DNA of 64,000 nucleotides from Clostridium magnum DSM 2767 (GTDB lineage Bacteria > Bacillota > Clostridia > Clostridiales > Clostridiaceae). Position numbers and translations under genes: made by a program. The notes beneath the pieces were generated by a model. It made no database searches. It saw only the letters and a list, made by a program, of their open reading frames with translations, and was not told the origin of the DNA. Where the stretch lies: positions 1 through 64,000 of the forward strand of contig NZ_LWAE01000002.1 of NCBI RefSeq assembly GCF_001623875.1, in the 5' to 3' direction. Shown here one piece after another: positions 25,762-35,009 of this stretch. Each line of letters opens with the position of its first letter. Position 1 is the first letter of the stretch.

Positions 25762-26874
25762 ATGAAGACTAATGAAGAATTATATAATCAACGTATTGAT
25801 AGATTCAGAAAAACATTGGCATTAGAGAAAACTGATAGAACACCTGTTATATTGATGATGGATGCTTTTGCTGCTAAGCACATGGGATTAAAATTGGCAG
25901 ATATTTGTGGAAAGGATAGTATAAAAACATCAAATAAAGTTATATTAGATTCATTAAAAACCTTTGAAGATGCGGATGGTGTTAATTCATCATATGCTGT
26001 AGGACCTGTATTTCCATTAATATTTATGTCTAGGGTTAAGCTTCCAGGACGTGAATTATCAGATGATATGCTTTGGCAAATGGATGAAGCAGAAATGATG
26101 AAGCCAGAAGACTATGATACAATTATAAATAAAGGCTGGAATAACTTTATGCCAGGTTATTTAAAAGATAGATTGGGAGTCAATGTTCCTGAGATTATGG
26201 AAGACTTGGCCTATGCTCCACAAGCGGATAAGAATATTAGAGATGCTGGCTATGTAGTACATAGTCCTGCTGTAGCTATAACTGTAAATGAGTATTTAAG
26301 CGGTGGACGTTCTATGGCAAAATTTATGAGAGACTTATATAAGATGCCAGATAAGGTTGAAGCAACCTTGGAAGTTATTCAGAAAGAAGTAGTTGAAGGT
26401 ATAAGGCAACAAATTAGAGCAACAAAACCAGATGTTCTTTTCCTTTCTCCAGCACGTGGAGCTAGTGAATTTTTTTCTCCTAAGTTATGGGAGAGATTTG
26501 TATGGAAATATATTAAGGAAACAGCAGATGCTATTATAGAAGAAGGTGTTGTATGCGACATACATATTGATGGAAACTGGGAACGTGATTTAGACTACTT
26601 TAAGGATTTCCCAAAAGGAAAGATTGTATTTGAAACAGATTCTACAACAGATATTTACAAGATAAAAGAAAAGCTTGGAGGTCATGTATGTATTAAAGGG
26701 GATGTACCTGCTGCAAAACTTTGTATTGCTACTGCTGATGAAGTTTATGATTATTCTTCAAAACTTATTAAGGATATGGGAACAGGTTTTATTTTATCCA
26801 GCGGATGTTCAATACCTCCAAATGCTAAGGTTGAAAATGTAAAAGCTATGATTTCAGCTGCTACTGGTAGATAG
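25762..26874 (+). CDS. UroD-superfamily substrate:corrinoid methyltransferase, system A
   Basis: The 370-residue protein (ATG at 25762 with GGAGGT upstream) is a uroporphyrinogen decarboxylase-fold TIM barrel, the family of methanogen MtaA/MtbA and of acetogen O-demethylase methyltransferases. The usual zinc site H-x-C...C appears here as H268-I-D270 and C349 (in SSGCSIPPNAK), with one Cys replaced by Asp. ETDSTTDIYKIKEKLG and IKGDVPAAKL are typical. Next to a corrinoid protein and an MtgA-like enzyme it is the likely substrate-specific methyltransferase, perhaps for methoxylated or other methylated compounds. A decayed paralogue lies at 50122-50701. Confidence 0.82.
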   Translation: MKTNEELYNQRIDRFRKTLALEKTDRTPVILMMDAFAAKHMGLKLADICGKDSIKTSNKVILDSLKTFEDADGVNSSYAVGPVFPLIFMSRVKLPGRELSDDMLWQMDEAEMMKPEDYDTIINKGWNNFMPGYLKDRLGVNVPEIMEDLAYAPQADKNIRDAGYVVHSPAVAITVNEYLSGGRSMAKFMRDLYKMPDKVEATLEVIQKEVVEGIRQQIRATKPDVLFLSPARGASEFFSPKLWERFVWKYIKETADAIIEEGVVCDIHIDGNWERDLDYFKDFPKGKIVFETDSTTDIYKIKEKLGGHVCIKGDVPAAKLCIATADEVYDYSSKLIKDMGTGFILSSGCSIPPNAKVENVKAMISAATGR

Positions 26875-26894
26875 AAAACTCCTAAATTTATATA

Positions 26895-26940
26895 GGGCGT
26901 AGTTCAAATTGAGGTATTAATGTGAACTACGCTTTTTTTG
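26895..26940 (+). terminator. Terminator of methyltransferase operon A
   Basis: GCGTAGTTCA pairs with TGAACTACGC, followed by seven T. Confidence 0.85.
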
Positions 26941-27158
26941 TTTCCACTTTCTATATTCTTGGATAGATAATATAGAAATAGCAACTACAGACGGATTGAT
27001 AAAATTCTTCATTCGTTTGATATTCTATTGATTTTAGTGTATATTTTTACTTAGAGTTATATTCCTTCAGAATGGAGCAGTAAACGATAAACAATCATTT
27101 GAAAATAGATTATACTAAAACATGACATATGAAACGAATGCAACGAAAGGATAACGCA

Positions 27159-28151
27159 ATGAATACCACCGGAAAATTTCGATTTTTGAACCAGACATCT
27201 AGGGTTGTTCAACAAAATGAAGATGGTTTTTATACTCTATATAAGATGGACTGCCCGGATGGCAAAGGAGATATGACAATTTATCAGGTTTTTCCTGGCA
27301 TTGAACTTTTTTTAGCTAATTTTGATTCTACAAGGTGTACTTTTGAACATGAGCCTTATGTTAATACAATGCAAATCAATTATTGTCAGGAAGGACGTGT
27401 TGGTTGGCAGCTAAATAGTGGTGCCTGCATGTATCTTGGAGCTGGAGATCTTTCTATTCACATGATGGACAACTGCACTTCATCTACTATGAGTTTTCCA
27501 TTAAAGCGTTATAGCGGCGTTGGAGTTGTCATTGATTTGGATAAAGTAGCTGCTGATCCCCCAGAAATTCTGCGAGATACAGACATTGATGTCAATGAAT
27601 TTAAAAGAAAGTTCTGCGAAGATGACCGTTACTTGGTTATGCCTGCCCGTGATGAAATTGAACATATTTTTTCTAAACTTTATTCTTTACCCAATTGTAT
27701 GCAGAAGCCTTGTTTCAAGCTTAAGGTACAGGAACTGCTGTTATTTCTATGGATGATTGATGTGAACAAGGAAAAGCAACGGGAGCAATATCTATCTCCA
27801 CAGGTTGAGGTTATCAAAGAAATTCACAAACTACTTGTATCCGATCTGCGTCAAAGACCAACAATTGAAGAGCTGTCTAAAGAATACTTAATTAATACAG
27901 CAACATTAAAATCAACCTTCAAAGGTGTTTACGGACAACCTATTGCCACCTACATGAAAGAATACCGCATACGTCAGGCTGCTATTTTACTGCGCCGAAA
28001 TAATGATACGATATCTGGTATCGCTAAGCAGGTAGGCTATGAAAATCAGAGCAAATTTGCCACAGCTTTCAAGAAAATCATGAATGTTTCTCCAACAGAA
28101 TATCGATTGCAGCACCAAATAGAGTCTCAGGATATTATTAATTCTTTATAG
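27159..28151 (+). CDS. AraC-family transcriptional regulator
   Basis: The 330-residue protein has an N-terminal sensing part with no family I can name and a C-terminal AraC domain: IEELSKEYLINTATLKSTFK as the first helix-turn-helix and ISGIAKQVGYENQSKFATAF for the second, ending at SPTEYR. I prefer the ATG at 27159 because GAAAGGA stands 7 nt upstream; the frame is open 30 bp further. Base composition is a little less AT-rich than its neighbours, which could indicate transfer. No clear target adjoins; it lies after the terminator of operon A. Confidence 0.85.
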   Translation: MNTTGKFRFLNQTSRVVQQNEDGFYTLYKMDCPDGKGDMTIYQVFPGIELFLANFDSTRCTFEHEPYVNTMQINYCQEGRVGWQLNSGACMYLGAGDLSIHMMDNCTSSTMSFPLKRYSGVGVVIDLDKVAADPPEILRDTDIDVNEFKRKFCEDDRYLVMPARDEIEHIFSKLYSLPNCMQKPCFKLKVQELLLFLWMIDVNKEKQREQYLSPQVEVIKEIHKLLVSDLRQRPTIEELSKEYLINTATLKSTFKGVYGQPIATYMKEYRIRQAAILLRRNNDTISGIAKQVGYENQSKFATAFKKIMNVSPTEYRLQHQIESQDIINSL

Positions 28152-28207
28152 CCTTAAATCCTAGCATCTGCGACTAACAATCATTTTACAAAAGCTGAAT
28201 AAATAGC

Positions 28208-28248
28208 AAAACCATCATAACAAGTCAACTCTTGTTATGATGGTTTTA
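28208..28248. terminator. Bidirectional terminator after the AraC gene
   Basis: AAAACCATCATAACAAG pairs perfectly with CTTGTTATGATGGTTTT. Confidence 0.8.
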
Positions 28249-28331
28249 CTGTAGGTTTTTACCACTTTGCTTTTATCTTGTGAAAATGTCCCATCAACTT
28301 TCATTAGTTAATCCAAAATTAATTTAATCTT

Positions 28332-28655
28332 CTAAAATAGCATATCATAATATCGATTGATACTTTTTTCTAATTCTAAGAAATCAATATTCCTTCCAAC
28401 TCTTATTGTTTCATTCCCATTAATATAAAGTATCAATAATGGGAATGAGAAAACATCATTCATTGCAGCGAACTCTATCTGCTTTTCACCATTAATCTCA
28501 ATGCTCTTTATGTTAGGATAGAATTCTAGTATTCTTTGGAACTTATCCTTAATCACTTCACAAGCGCCACAAACCTTATTACTAAAATATAAAATAACCA
28601 TCTTATTTTTACTAATCATATTTGTAATTTCTTCATTATTATTTAGTTCTAACAA
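28332..28655 (-). CDS. Thioredoxin-family protein
   Basis: The 107-residue protein has a thioredoxin fold with the active site CGAC (in FSNKVCGACEVIKDK) and the cis-proline segment VFSFPLLILY. Thioredoxins of this short kind reduce disulfides in the cytoplasm; the CGAC pair differs from the usual CGPC and is seen in various clostridial thioredoxin-like proteins. It starts at a TTG with GAGGTG upstream. It is single and not clearly linked to neighbours. Confidence 0.8.
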   Translation of the reverse strand: MLELNNNEEITNMISKNKMVILYFSNKVCGACEVIKDKFQRILEFYPNIKSIEINGEKQIEFAAMNDVFSFPLLILYINGNETIRVGRNIDFLELEKSINRYYDMLF

Positions 28656-28781
28656 CAGATCTTCACCTCTATCTGGATTTATTATTTTAAGTTTTTTATA
28701 GTATTTGCAATTCCATTATACCAAAATAAAGGCTTTTGAGTAGATTTCTATTATAGCTTGGTTGTTTTTTCATACTCATCT

Positions 28782-29552
28782 TTATATAACTAATTTTTTT
28801 ATGATATCTTCAAGAGCGTTTCTTGCAGGAGAATTTTCAGGTAATTTCACCATCGGATTTCCAGAACAATCATATTGATAAACCATATCATCCTGAGGAA
28901 CAATACCGAGAAGTTCAAGACTTTGTTTCGCGATCTCTTCTAGCGTTCCTTCATTTAATTTGCCTTCTGGTGCTCTGTTTACAATCAAGCCCATATGCTT
29001 TGGGTTCATATTAGACTCATTTACCAACTCTGCAATTCTTCCTGCTGCCTGAACTCCTCTTTTGGAACAATCACTGACTAAAATCATGGTATCTACCTTA
29101 GGAAGAATTCCCCTGCTGATATGCTCCATTCCAGCTTCATTATCTACCACAATGTACGGGTAATTCCCCTGAAGTTTCTGAATCTGCCTCTCTAGCAGAC
29201 CATTTACAAAGCAATAGCAACCTTGACCCTGGGAACGTCCCATAATCATTAAATCAAAATCATCCTCTTCCGTTATTGCATCATTCATGCGCATTTCTAG
29301 ATAATCTGCCTTAGTCATTCCGGCCGGAATCTTACTTTGTAAATCCATTCCTGCTTGTTCTAATTCTTCCCTAACCTGCCCAAGTGTCATGTTCATCTCA
29401 ACACCCAATACTTCATTTAGATTAGAGTTTGCATCTGCATCCACCGCTAAGATTGGGTTCTTTCTAGCTTGTACTAAATATTGAATCAATAAACCTGTCA
29501 GTGTCGTTTTACCAACACCGCCTTTTCCTGCAACTGCAATTACATGTGCCAT
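28782..29552 (-). CDS. cooC: CooC-type nickel-insertion ATPase for carbon monoxide dehydrogenase
   Basis: The 256-residue MinD/SIMIBI ATPase starts MAHVIAVAGKGGVGKTTLTG, with a deviant Walker A (GKGGVGKTT). It has the CooC-specific Cys pair in QGCYCFVNGLL (C-x-C), which binds nickel at the dimer interface, and the Walker B-like YIVVDNEAGMEH. CooC proteins load nickel into CO dehydrogenase. The CODH/ACS genes are not in this window, so the gene is detached from its partners, but it fits the methyl-to-tetrahydrofolate chemistry of the neighbouring systems. A palindromic region lies directly upstream. Confidence 0.88.
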   Translation of the reverse strand: MAHVIAVAGKGGVGKTTLTGLLIQYLVQARKNPILAVDADANSNLNEVLGVEMNMTLGQVREELEQAGMDLQSKIPAGMTKADYLEMRMNDAITEEDDFDLMIMGRSQGQGCYCFVNGLLERQIQKLQGNYPYIVVDNEAGMEHISRGILPKVDTMILVSDCSKRGVQAAGRIAELVNESNMNPKHMGLIVNRAPEGKLNEGTLEEIAKQSLELLGIVPQDDMVYQYDCSGNPMVKLPENSPARNALEDIIKKLVI

Positions 29553-29629
29553 CGTATTTCTGTATTCTCTCTTTAATTTTTTTATTATTTAATTATTTAC
29601 AGGTTCAGTATATAAATAACAAGTTCGAG

Positions 29630-29782
29630 GGTCAATGGTGTTGACTAAGTTCATCCCACTTGGAGTGAAAATCCTCCAAAATGGAGCGAACAGAATAAAT
29701 TAAAACTGGCCTTCTCATATATCCACTCCATTTCGGAGGATTTATGCTCCAAATAGAAGAACCCTTGGTAAGTCTATTGACC
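29630..29782. repeat. 153-bp imperfect palindrome between cooC and psd
   Basis: The left arm (GGTCAATGGTGTTGACTAAG, then CTTGGAGTGAAAATCCTCCA with AAATGGAG) is inverted in the right arm, which ends CTTGGTAAGTCTATTGACC. Each arm holds GGAG-CTCC-GGAG blocks. It could fold into a long hairpin, or be a pair of inverted binding sites in this divergent promoter region. Confidence 0.7.
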
Positions 29783-29881
29783 AGTGGTCTTGTTGTACAT
29801 ATACTTAATGTATAAATATATGAGTTGTTGTTCATAAGTTGCTGTGCTAAATTTTATGCGAGAAATAAAAGAGGTGACAAC

Positions 29882-30775
29882 ATGATTAAGTTTTATAATA
29901 GAAAAACTAAGAAATATGAAATTGAGCAAGTAGCAGGGGGTACATATCTTAAATGTACTTACTCTTCACCTGTTGGTATGAAGCTATTAGAATTAATAGT
30001 TAAGAAAAAGCTTTTTTCTAAGATATATGGTTCTTTCTGTGATAGTAAAAGAAGTAAAAACAAGATTATGCCTTTCGTTAGAGAATTTGGTATAGATATG
30101 ACTATCTTCGAAAAAGAACTAGATCAATTTGAATCATTTAATGATTTTTTCACTAGAAAGTTTGCTAATGAGGCAAGACCTATAGATAACTTATCAAGTA
30201 CACTGATATCTCCTGGTGATGGCAAACTTTTTGCCTATAATAATATTGACTTGAATAAACTAGCACAAATTAAAGGTTATACCTATAGGCTTGACAAACT
30301 TATCGATGCCCCCAATATAATATCAAAGTTTTCGGAAGGTACATGCCTAATCCTTCGTCTTGCGCCAACAGATTACCATAGGTTTCACTTTATAGATAAT
30401 GGTATATGCGAAGAAACAAAAAAGATAAAGGGTGATTATTACTCTGTGAATCCAATTGCATTAAAGGCAGTACCTGAGCTTTTCTGTAAGAATAAAAGAG
30501 AATGGAGTATTTTTCATTCAGATAATTTTGGTGAGGTATTATGTATAGAAGTAGGTGCAACCTTTGTGGGTTCAATAATACAAACCTATGCTCCAGGAAA
30601 AAGAGTCAAAATAGGTGATGAAAAAGGATACTTTAAATTTGGAGGCTCTACTACTATATTATTTTTTCAAAAAGGTAAAGTAAAAATTGATGAAGATATA
30701 ATTGAACAGACTAATAAAGGATATGAAACAAGTGTAGTTTTGGGCGAAAAAATAGGAGAAAGGTCAGTTAGATAA
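29882..30775 (+). CDS. psd: Phosphatidylserine decarboxylase proenzyme
   Basis: The 297-residue protein makes phosphatidylethanolamine from phosphatidylserine at the membrane. The self-cleavage site is the GGST motif ([11 protein letters not shown], Ser256), where the pyruvoyl group forms. Catalytic histidines are seen in [14 protein letters not shown], and [10 protein letters not shown] and [13 protein letters not shown] are typical. Start ATG at 29882 is chosen for the GAGGTGA site; the frame is open further upstream. No phosphatidylserine synthase is adjacent; the CDP-alcohol phosphatidyltransferase at 49203 is distant. Confidence 0.93.
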   Translation: MIKFYNRKTKKYEIEQVAGGTYLKCTYSSPVGMKLLELIVKKKLFSKIYGSFCDSKRSKNKIMPFVREFGIDMTIFEKELDQFESFNDFFTRKFANEARPIDNLSSTLISPGDGKLFAYNNIDLNKLAQIKGYTYRLDKLIDAPNIISKFSEGTCLILRLAPTDYHRFHFIDNGICEETKKIKGDYYSVNPIALKAVPELFCKNKREWSIFHSDNFGEVLCIEVGATFVGSIIQTYAPGKRVKIGDEKGYFKFGGSTTILFFQKGKVKIDEDIIEQTNKGYETSVVLGEKIGERSVR

Positions 30776-30865
30776 CAATGAAACTTTAAAGTAAAGGTAT
30801 CCGGTTGAATGTATAAAAAAGTAGAGAACATCAGTTATGCTAAGTTTTAGGAGGTGTAGATTATA

Positions 30866-31087
30866 ATGATTGATTTAGAAAAAATGAGTACTGAGGAATT
30901 GGAAAAAAGACTTATAAGACTTAAGGAAAACCTTGAGGATATAGAAGAGGAGAGATCCTTTGTATTAGGGCAAAGAGGCATTCATCTTTCCAGTTCCTTA
31001 GTAGAAAAATATCAGATTGAAATAAATGATATAAATGAATCTATCAATGAGGTAGAGGAAGTGTTACGAAGAAAACGTGCCAATTAA
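30866..31087 (+). CDS. Small coiled-coil protein of unknown function
   Basis: The 73-residue, highly charged protein is predicted to be two antiparallel helices (MSTEELEKRLIRLKENLEDI and EINDINESINEVEEVLRRKR) around a short loop with RGIHLSSS. TAGGAGGTG stands at a good distance before the ATG. No family is recognised. It is followed by a terminator, so it may form a short transcript with psd. Confidence 0.65.
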   Translation: MIDLEKMSTEELEKRLIRLKENLEDIEEERSFVLGQRGIHLSSSLVEKYQIEINDINESINEVEEVLRRKRAN

Positions 31088-31196
31088 TAAAAATTACAAT
31101 TACTTATACAATACTTTTATAACAAAAACTAAATGTATATTTATACCCGATGATGGTAAAATATATAAATTTTAAAATAGCAAAACTATAGGAATA

Positions 31197-31250
31197 AACA
31201 AAAAATCAGACAATGTCATGCTATGTGTGTTGTTTGATTTTTTTGTTCTT
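31197..31250 (+). terminator. Terminator after the coiled-coil gene
   Basis: AAATCAGACAA pairs with TTGTTTGATTT, followed by a T-run. Confidence 0.7.
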
Positions 31251-31305
31251 TTTATACAGGTAAAAGGAGTTATTATATGAATTTTAATACTGAGGGGTGG
31301 AAGAT

Positions 31306-31959
31306 ATGGAGAAAGAAAATAACTATGAAATTTGTTATGAGAACATGTGCAGGGAATTTGTTAAATATGATCCAGACGAAGTGGCAAGAAAAAGTGGGGC
31401 TTATTATGATTCAGAAAAAAAGCAATTTATGTTAACTTGCTTTAATAAAGAATACTTAATTTCTTATCCAGAGGGAAGTATTGTATTAAAAGATGGTAAA
31501 GAGAAGGATCTATCTATGGATGTAAATGCAATGTTTTTACTTAAAATGCTCATGCTTAGTTACTTATATCGAGCTACGAACAGCGGTCTAACAGGTAAGC
31601 GGGTGCCCCTTAGAGAATTAGAGGGTATTGGTCATGCATATGAGGGCTTTGCAAAGCTCGGTGTAGACAAATTAGCTAAGTTTTTTGGCAGTAAGGAAGA
31701 ACTTTTTTTGAAGGCTGGACTTAAATTAGGTGGAAAAAAAGTTAGGGTCGGAGATGTGGGAGTAAAGATTAACATATTACCCAATGTGCCTATGATATTT
31801 GGTCTGTGGACAACAGATGATGAATTTCCAGCAGATGCTTCTATTCTTTACGATTGCTCTGCAGTTAAAGAACTACATGTAGAAGACTTGGCTGGATTAT
31901 GCTCTGTAGCTGCTGATGAAATAATTAGAACTGCTAAATCCATTGAGATGAATAGTTAA
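31306..31959 (+). CDS. DUF3786-family protein
   Basis: The 217-residue protein matches DUF3786: PLRELEGIGHAYEGFAKLGV in the middle and the acidic FGLWTTDDEFPADASILYDC near the end. I choose the ATG at 31306, 8 nt after TGAGGGG, over a GTG three codons earlier. The family is common in anaerobes with corrinoid or CODH metabolism, but its function is not established. A second, broken DUF3786 gene follows 45 bp downstream, so the pair was probably an operon. Confidence 0.75.
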   Translation: MEKENNYEICYENMCREFVKYDPDEVARKSGAYYDSEKKQFMLTCFNKEYLISYPEGSIVLKDGKEKDLSMDVNAMFLLKMLMLSYLYRATNSGLTGKRVPLRELEGIGHAYEGFAKLGVDKLAKFFGSKEELFLKAGLKLGGKKVRVGDVGVKINILPNVPMIFGLWTTDDEFPADASILYDCSAVKELHVEDLAGLCSVAADEIIRTAKSIEMNS

Positions 31960-32004
31960 TAATAAGAAAATATTTTATTTGCTTATTGCAGTAAGGAGGT
32001 ACTT

Positions 32005-32643
32005 ATGATAACTAAAAAAGATAACTATGGGATTCAGGCTGATCGCGCCAGAACCATATTCCTGAAGGAGGATTAGGAAAAACTGATTCAGAAGTTTAAT
32101 CTTAAAGCAGATCAGTCCTATCTTTATGTGCGATTTATGGACATAACTTACTTGATTGACAGGAATAGTGGCTGTATAAAGAAGACTGCAGACAACGTGA
32201 CCTTTGTTGAAGACAACAGCTACGATACTACTCTGTCTGTTTTTGATTATTTGTGTTTATCCCAGGAAGAGCGCCAACTGTCCGGTCAGTGGATAAATAT
32301 GCAGGAGATGGCTCATATGATTCACGCAAGATTGCTAGAAGGGAACGGTGACATGTTTGCAAAGGAGGCAAAACTATTTGCAGCTCACAAAGAAGAACTG
32401 GAAAAAGCCTGCAAATATTTCAATGGTAAAAAGATGTCGACGGGTGATGAGAGTTATATACTGGATCTATTTGATTGGGTACCCATATGTTTCTAGTTTT
32501 GGGATGGCGATGAGGAGTTTCCACCACAGTTCCGTTTTTTGTGGGATACCAATACGGAGCAGTATCTGCATTATGATGCTCTGTTTAATATTGTGAATAT
32601 GTTTTTGAAACGTTTGAAGGAAATTGCTAACATTAATGATTAG
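32005..32643 (+). pseudogene. Second DUF3786-family gene, two in-frame TAG stops
   Basis: From the ATG at 32005 (AAGGAGGT upstream) one frame runs to a TAG at 32641, 212 codons, interrupted only by TAG at 32074 and 32494. Both stops stand where relatives would carry Gln by pattern (KED-stop-EKLIQKF and ICF-stop-FWDGDEEFPPQ), consistent with CAG-to-TAG transitions. The rest (TYLIDRNSGCIKK, FWDGDEEFPPQFRFLWDTNT) is a normal DUF3786 sequence with no frameshift. The most likely reading is a recently inactivated paralogue of the gene before it. Confidence 0.75.
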
Positions 32644-32646
32644 TTT

Positions 32647-32684
32647 AAAGCTCGTTAGGGAAATACTCTAGCGAGCTTTTTTAT
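32647..32684 (+). terminator. Terminator after the DUF3786 pair
   Basis: AAAGCTCGTTAG pairs with CTAGCGAGCTTTT, then T-rich. Confidence 0.8.
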
Positions 32685-32835
32685 TGCAATAGACGGAAAT
32701 TACTTAAAAGTTTCAATATAGTATGCTGCTTAATAAGAATCTTTGAAAAAGAAAACCAGAATGACGTACTTCTGTTGAATTAGATCACTGTAGCAAAAAT
32801 ATTATAAATATAATATTTAATTGGAGGTATAAGCT

Positions 32836-33534
32836 ATGAGAAAAGCTATAAAGATTGTAACAATTGGTGGGGGCAGCAGCTATACACCAGAATTGATGGA
32901 AGGTTTTATTAAGCGATATGATGAACTTCCAATAAGGGAAATATGGTTAGTTGATATAGAAGAAGGAAAAGAAAAGTTAGAGATTGTTGGAAAATTAGCA
33001 CAGCGTATGTGGGATGCGACGCCCTATAATGTAAAAGTAGTGACAACTTTGAATAGAAAAGAGGCATTGGCTGGGACTGATTTTGTAACAACACAGTTTA
33101 GAGTGGGCTTATTAGATGCAAGAATTAAAGATGAAAGAATACCTTTGTCCCATGGAATGTTGGGGCAAGAAACTAATGGCGCCGGTGGAATGTTTAAGGC
33201 ATTTAGAACAATTCCAGTAATAAAAGAAATTGTTGATGATATGAAGTTACTATGTCCTGATGCTTGGCTTATTAATTTTACTAATCCTAGTGGAATTATT
33301 ACAGAGACAATTATTAAGCATTTTGGATGGAAAAAGTGTATTGGATTGTGTAATGTGCCAGTGAATGCAATGATGAATGAACCAAAAGTTATTGGAATGG
33401 AGCTTTCTGAGTTAAATTATAAGTTTGCTGGATTAAACCATTTTCATTGGCATAAAGTTTTTAATGAAGATGGAAAAGAAATCACAGCGCAGTTAATAGA
33501 GCATATTAACTTACTAAGGAAAAATACGCATTAG
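32836..33534 (+). pseudogene. GH4-family 6-phospho-beta-glucosidase, C-terminal half missing
   Basis: The 232-residue product begins like LicH/CelF-type family 4 glycosidases: IVTIGGGSSYTPELMEGFIK (NAD binding), QETNGAGGMFKAFRTIP, NFTNPSGIITE, the metal-ligand Cys in GLCNVP and the His in GLNHFHW. Full-length enzymes have about 430-450 residues, so roughly the last 200, including the tetramer interface and part of the active site, are absent; the frame ends in unrelated sequence at 33534. I see no remaining 3' half nearby. It is a truncated relic with a good ribosome binding site (TTGGAGGT). Confidence 0.8.
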
Positions 33535-33554
33535 CAGAATAATCTATTCTTAAT

Positions 33555-33660
33555 ATTATAATTACTAGGATAAAATTTGTTAATTGAAATTCATTAATAA
33601 TATATTATTTTTACAATGTCATGTTTTTCCTTAGTAAAGAGATGGGCATTAATAAGTAAA
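33555..33660. repeat. Inverted copy of the hairpin repeat at 24978-25050
   Basis: Reverse-complemented, this stretch contains GCCCATCTCTTTACTAAGGA and, after a variable loop, TTTTATCCTAGTAATTATA, the same order as at 24980-25040. The stem is imperfect here. Confidence 0.5.
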
Positions 33661-34983
33661 CTATCTACAGCTACCTAATTGGATATCACTAGTCTTGCTT
33701 AAGTTAACTTCCTTAGTTTCTGGTGCCCAAGCAATTGATAGGATTAAACCCAATACTAGTACACCAGTCAACCCAAGCATCGTAGGTACCAGACCTAAAT
33801 AACAAATACCAACTGGTAGAAGATATGTTCCAACTGCAGACCCCAATCGGCTGATTGCAGTACACATACCGACTCCTTCTGAACGAAGTTCCGTTCCAAA
33901 AAGTTCAGGTGGGTATACCCCTGTCAAATTACAAATTGCTGTCATTACAAAGGTGAAAATCAAAAAGCATGTAACAGCAATTACTGAATTGTGTGCAAAG
34001 GTAAGAATAAATAATGCCACTGCCATTATTGCATAAGAGTAAATTGTAAATCCTCTGCGGGTAAGTTTAACTGTTAACCAAAGACCAGCTACTCCGCCTA
34101 TTATAAGAACGAAATTTAACGCTAAGTCTACAGCATGGCTCTCAGCTAAACCCATCTTACCCAATATCAGCGGAAGGAAGGTATAAATTGCAAAGTACGG
34201 AATAACCAGTGTACAAAAGAAGAGTCCACCAAAGGCTGTACGCTTCCAATTTTTTTTATTGAAAAGATCTAGGTAATTAGCTTTAGTTGTAACAACTTCT
34301 TCATCAATTACAACGTTAGGACCAAAGTATTTCGCTATAATTTGACTGGCTTCTTCCACACGTCCCTTACTAATAAGCCATCTTGGAGATTCAGGTGTTC
34401 CCGCTCTTAGTAATAACACTAGTCCTGCAGGTATTGCAGTACTAGCAAGCATCCATCTCCATACATCTAGAGAAGAAATTGACATGCAAAGGATTCCAAT
34501 TATATTTGCAGCAACATATCCAACTGTCCATACTACACTTAGAGCTCCAAGCAAAACCCCTCTATGCTTTTTAGGAGAAAATTCAGCAAGCAGAGCTACT
34601 CCAACTGCGTAGTCTCCACCCAATCCAAAGCCTATAACAATTCGTAAAAAAAACAACTGAGCAGGATCAGTGACAAAGAGCTGAAGAGCAGAAGCAAGTG
34701 TTATTATAATAAAGTTAAAAAGAAATATTTTTTGTCTACCTATGCGTCCTGACAAACCTCCCAGTATTATACTGCCCAAAAAAAGTCCCATTAAAGCAGA
34801 AGCTCCTAATAATCCCATCCACTCAGGGCTGAGGTAAATTTGTTTGCCCATGAGAACAATAGCAAAACCAATAGTTCCAAGAGCGTAACCATCAGTAAAG
34901 TGTGCACCAAAAGTCAGTGCAGTGATTTTTATGTGAAACCTATTAAGTGGAAGATCATCTAAGTTAATTGATTCAGTACTCAT
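33661..34983 (-). CDS. MFS transporter (sugar/organic acid:H+ symporter type)
   Basis: The 440-residue protein has 12 predicted membrane helices with MFS signatures: GRIGRQKIFLFN after helix 2 (the D-R-x-G-R loop), RIVIGFGLGGDYAVGVALLAEFSPKKHRG in helices 4-5, and PESPRWL after helix 6. This is the sugar-porter/aromatic-acid symporter branch, so the substrate could be an organic acid, an aromatic acid or a sugar. SD GGGGGGA precedes the ATG. It ends 127 bp from the truncated GH4 gene. A role in importing substrates for methyltransferase system A or B is possible but unproven. Confidence 0.82.
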   Translation of the reverse strand: MSTESINLDDLPLNRFHIKITALTFGAHFTDGYALGTIGFAIVLMGKQIYLSPEWMGLLGASALMGLFLGSIILGGLSGRIGRQKIFLFNFIIITLASALQLFVTDPAQLFFLRIVIGFGLGGDYAVGVALLAEFSPKKHRGVLLGALSVVWTVGYVAANIIGILCMSISSLDVWRWMLASTAIPAGLVLLLRAGTPESPRWLISKGRVEEASQIIAKYFGPNVVIDEEVVTTKANYLDLFNKKNWKRTAFGGLFFCTLVIPYFAIYTFLPLILGKMGLAESHAVDLALNFVLIIGGVAGLWLTVKLTRRGFTIYSYAIMAVALFILTFAHNSVIAVTCFLIFTFVMTAICNLTGVYPPELFGTELRSEGVGMCTAISRLGSAVGTYLLPVGICYLGLVPTMLGLTGVLVLGLILSIAWAPETKEVNLSKTSDIQLGSCR

Positions 34984-35009
34984 AAACTAGTCCCCCCATT
35001 TTTCAATAT

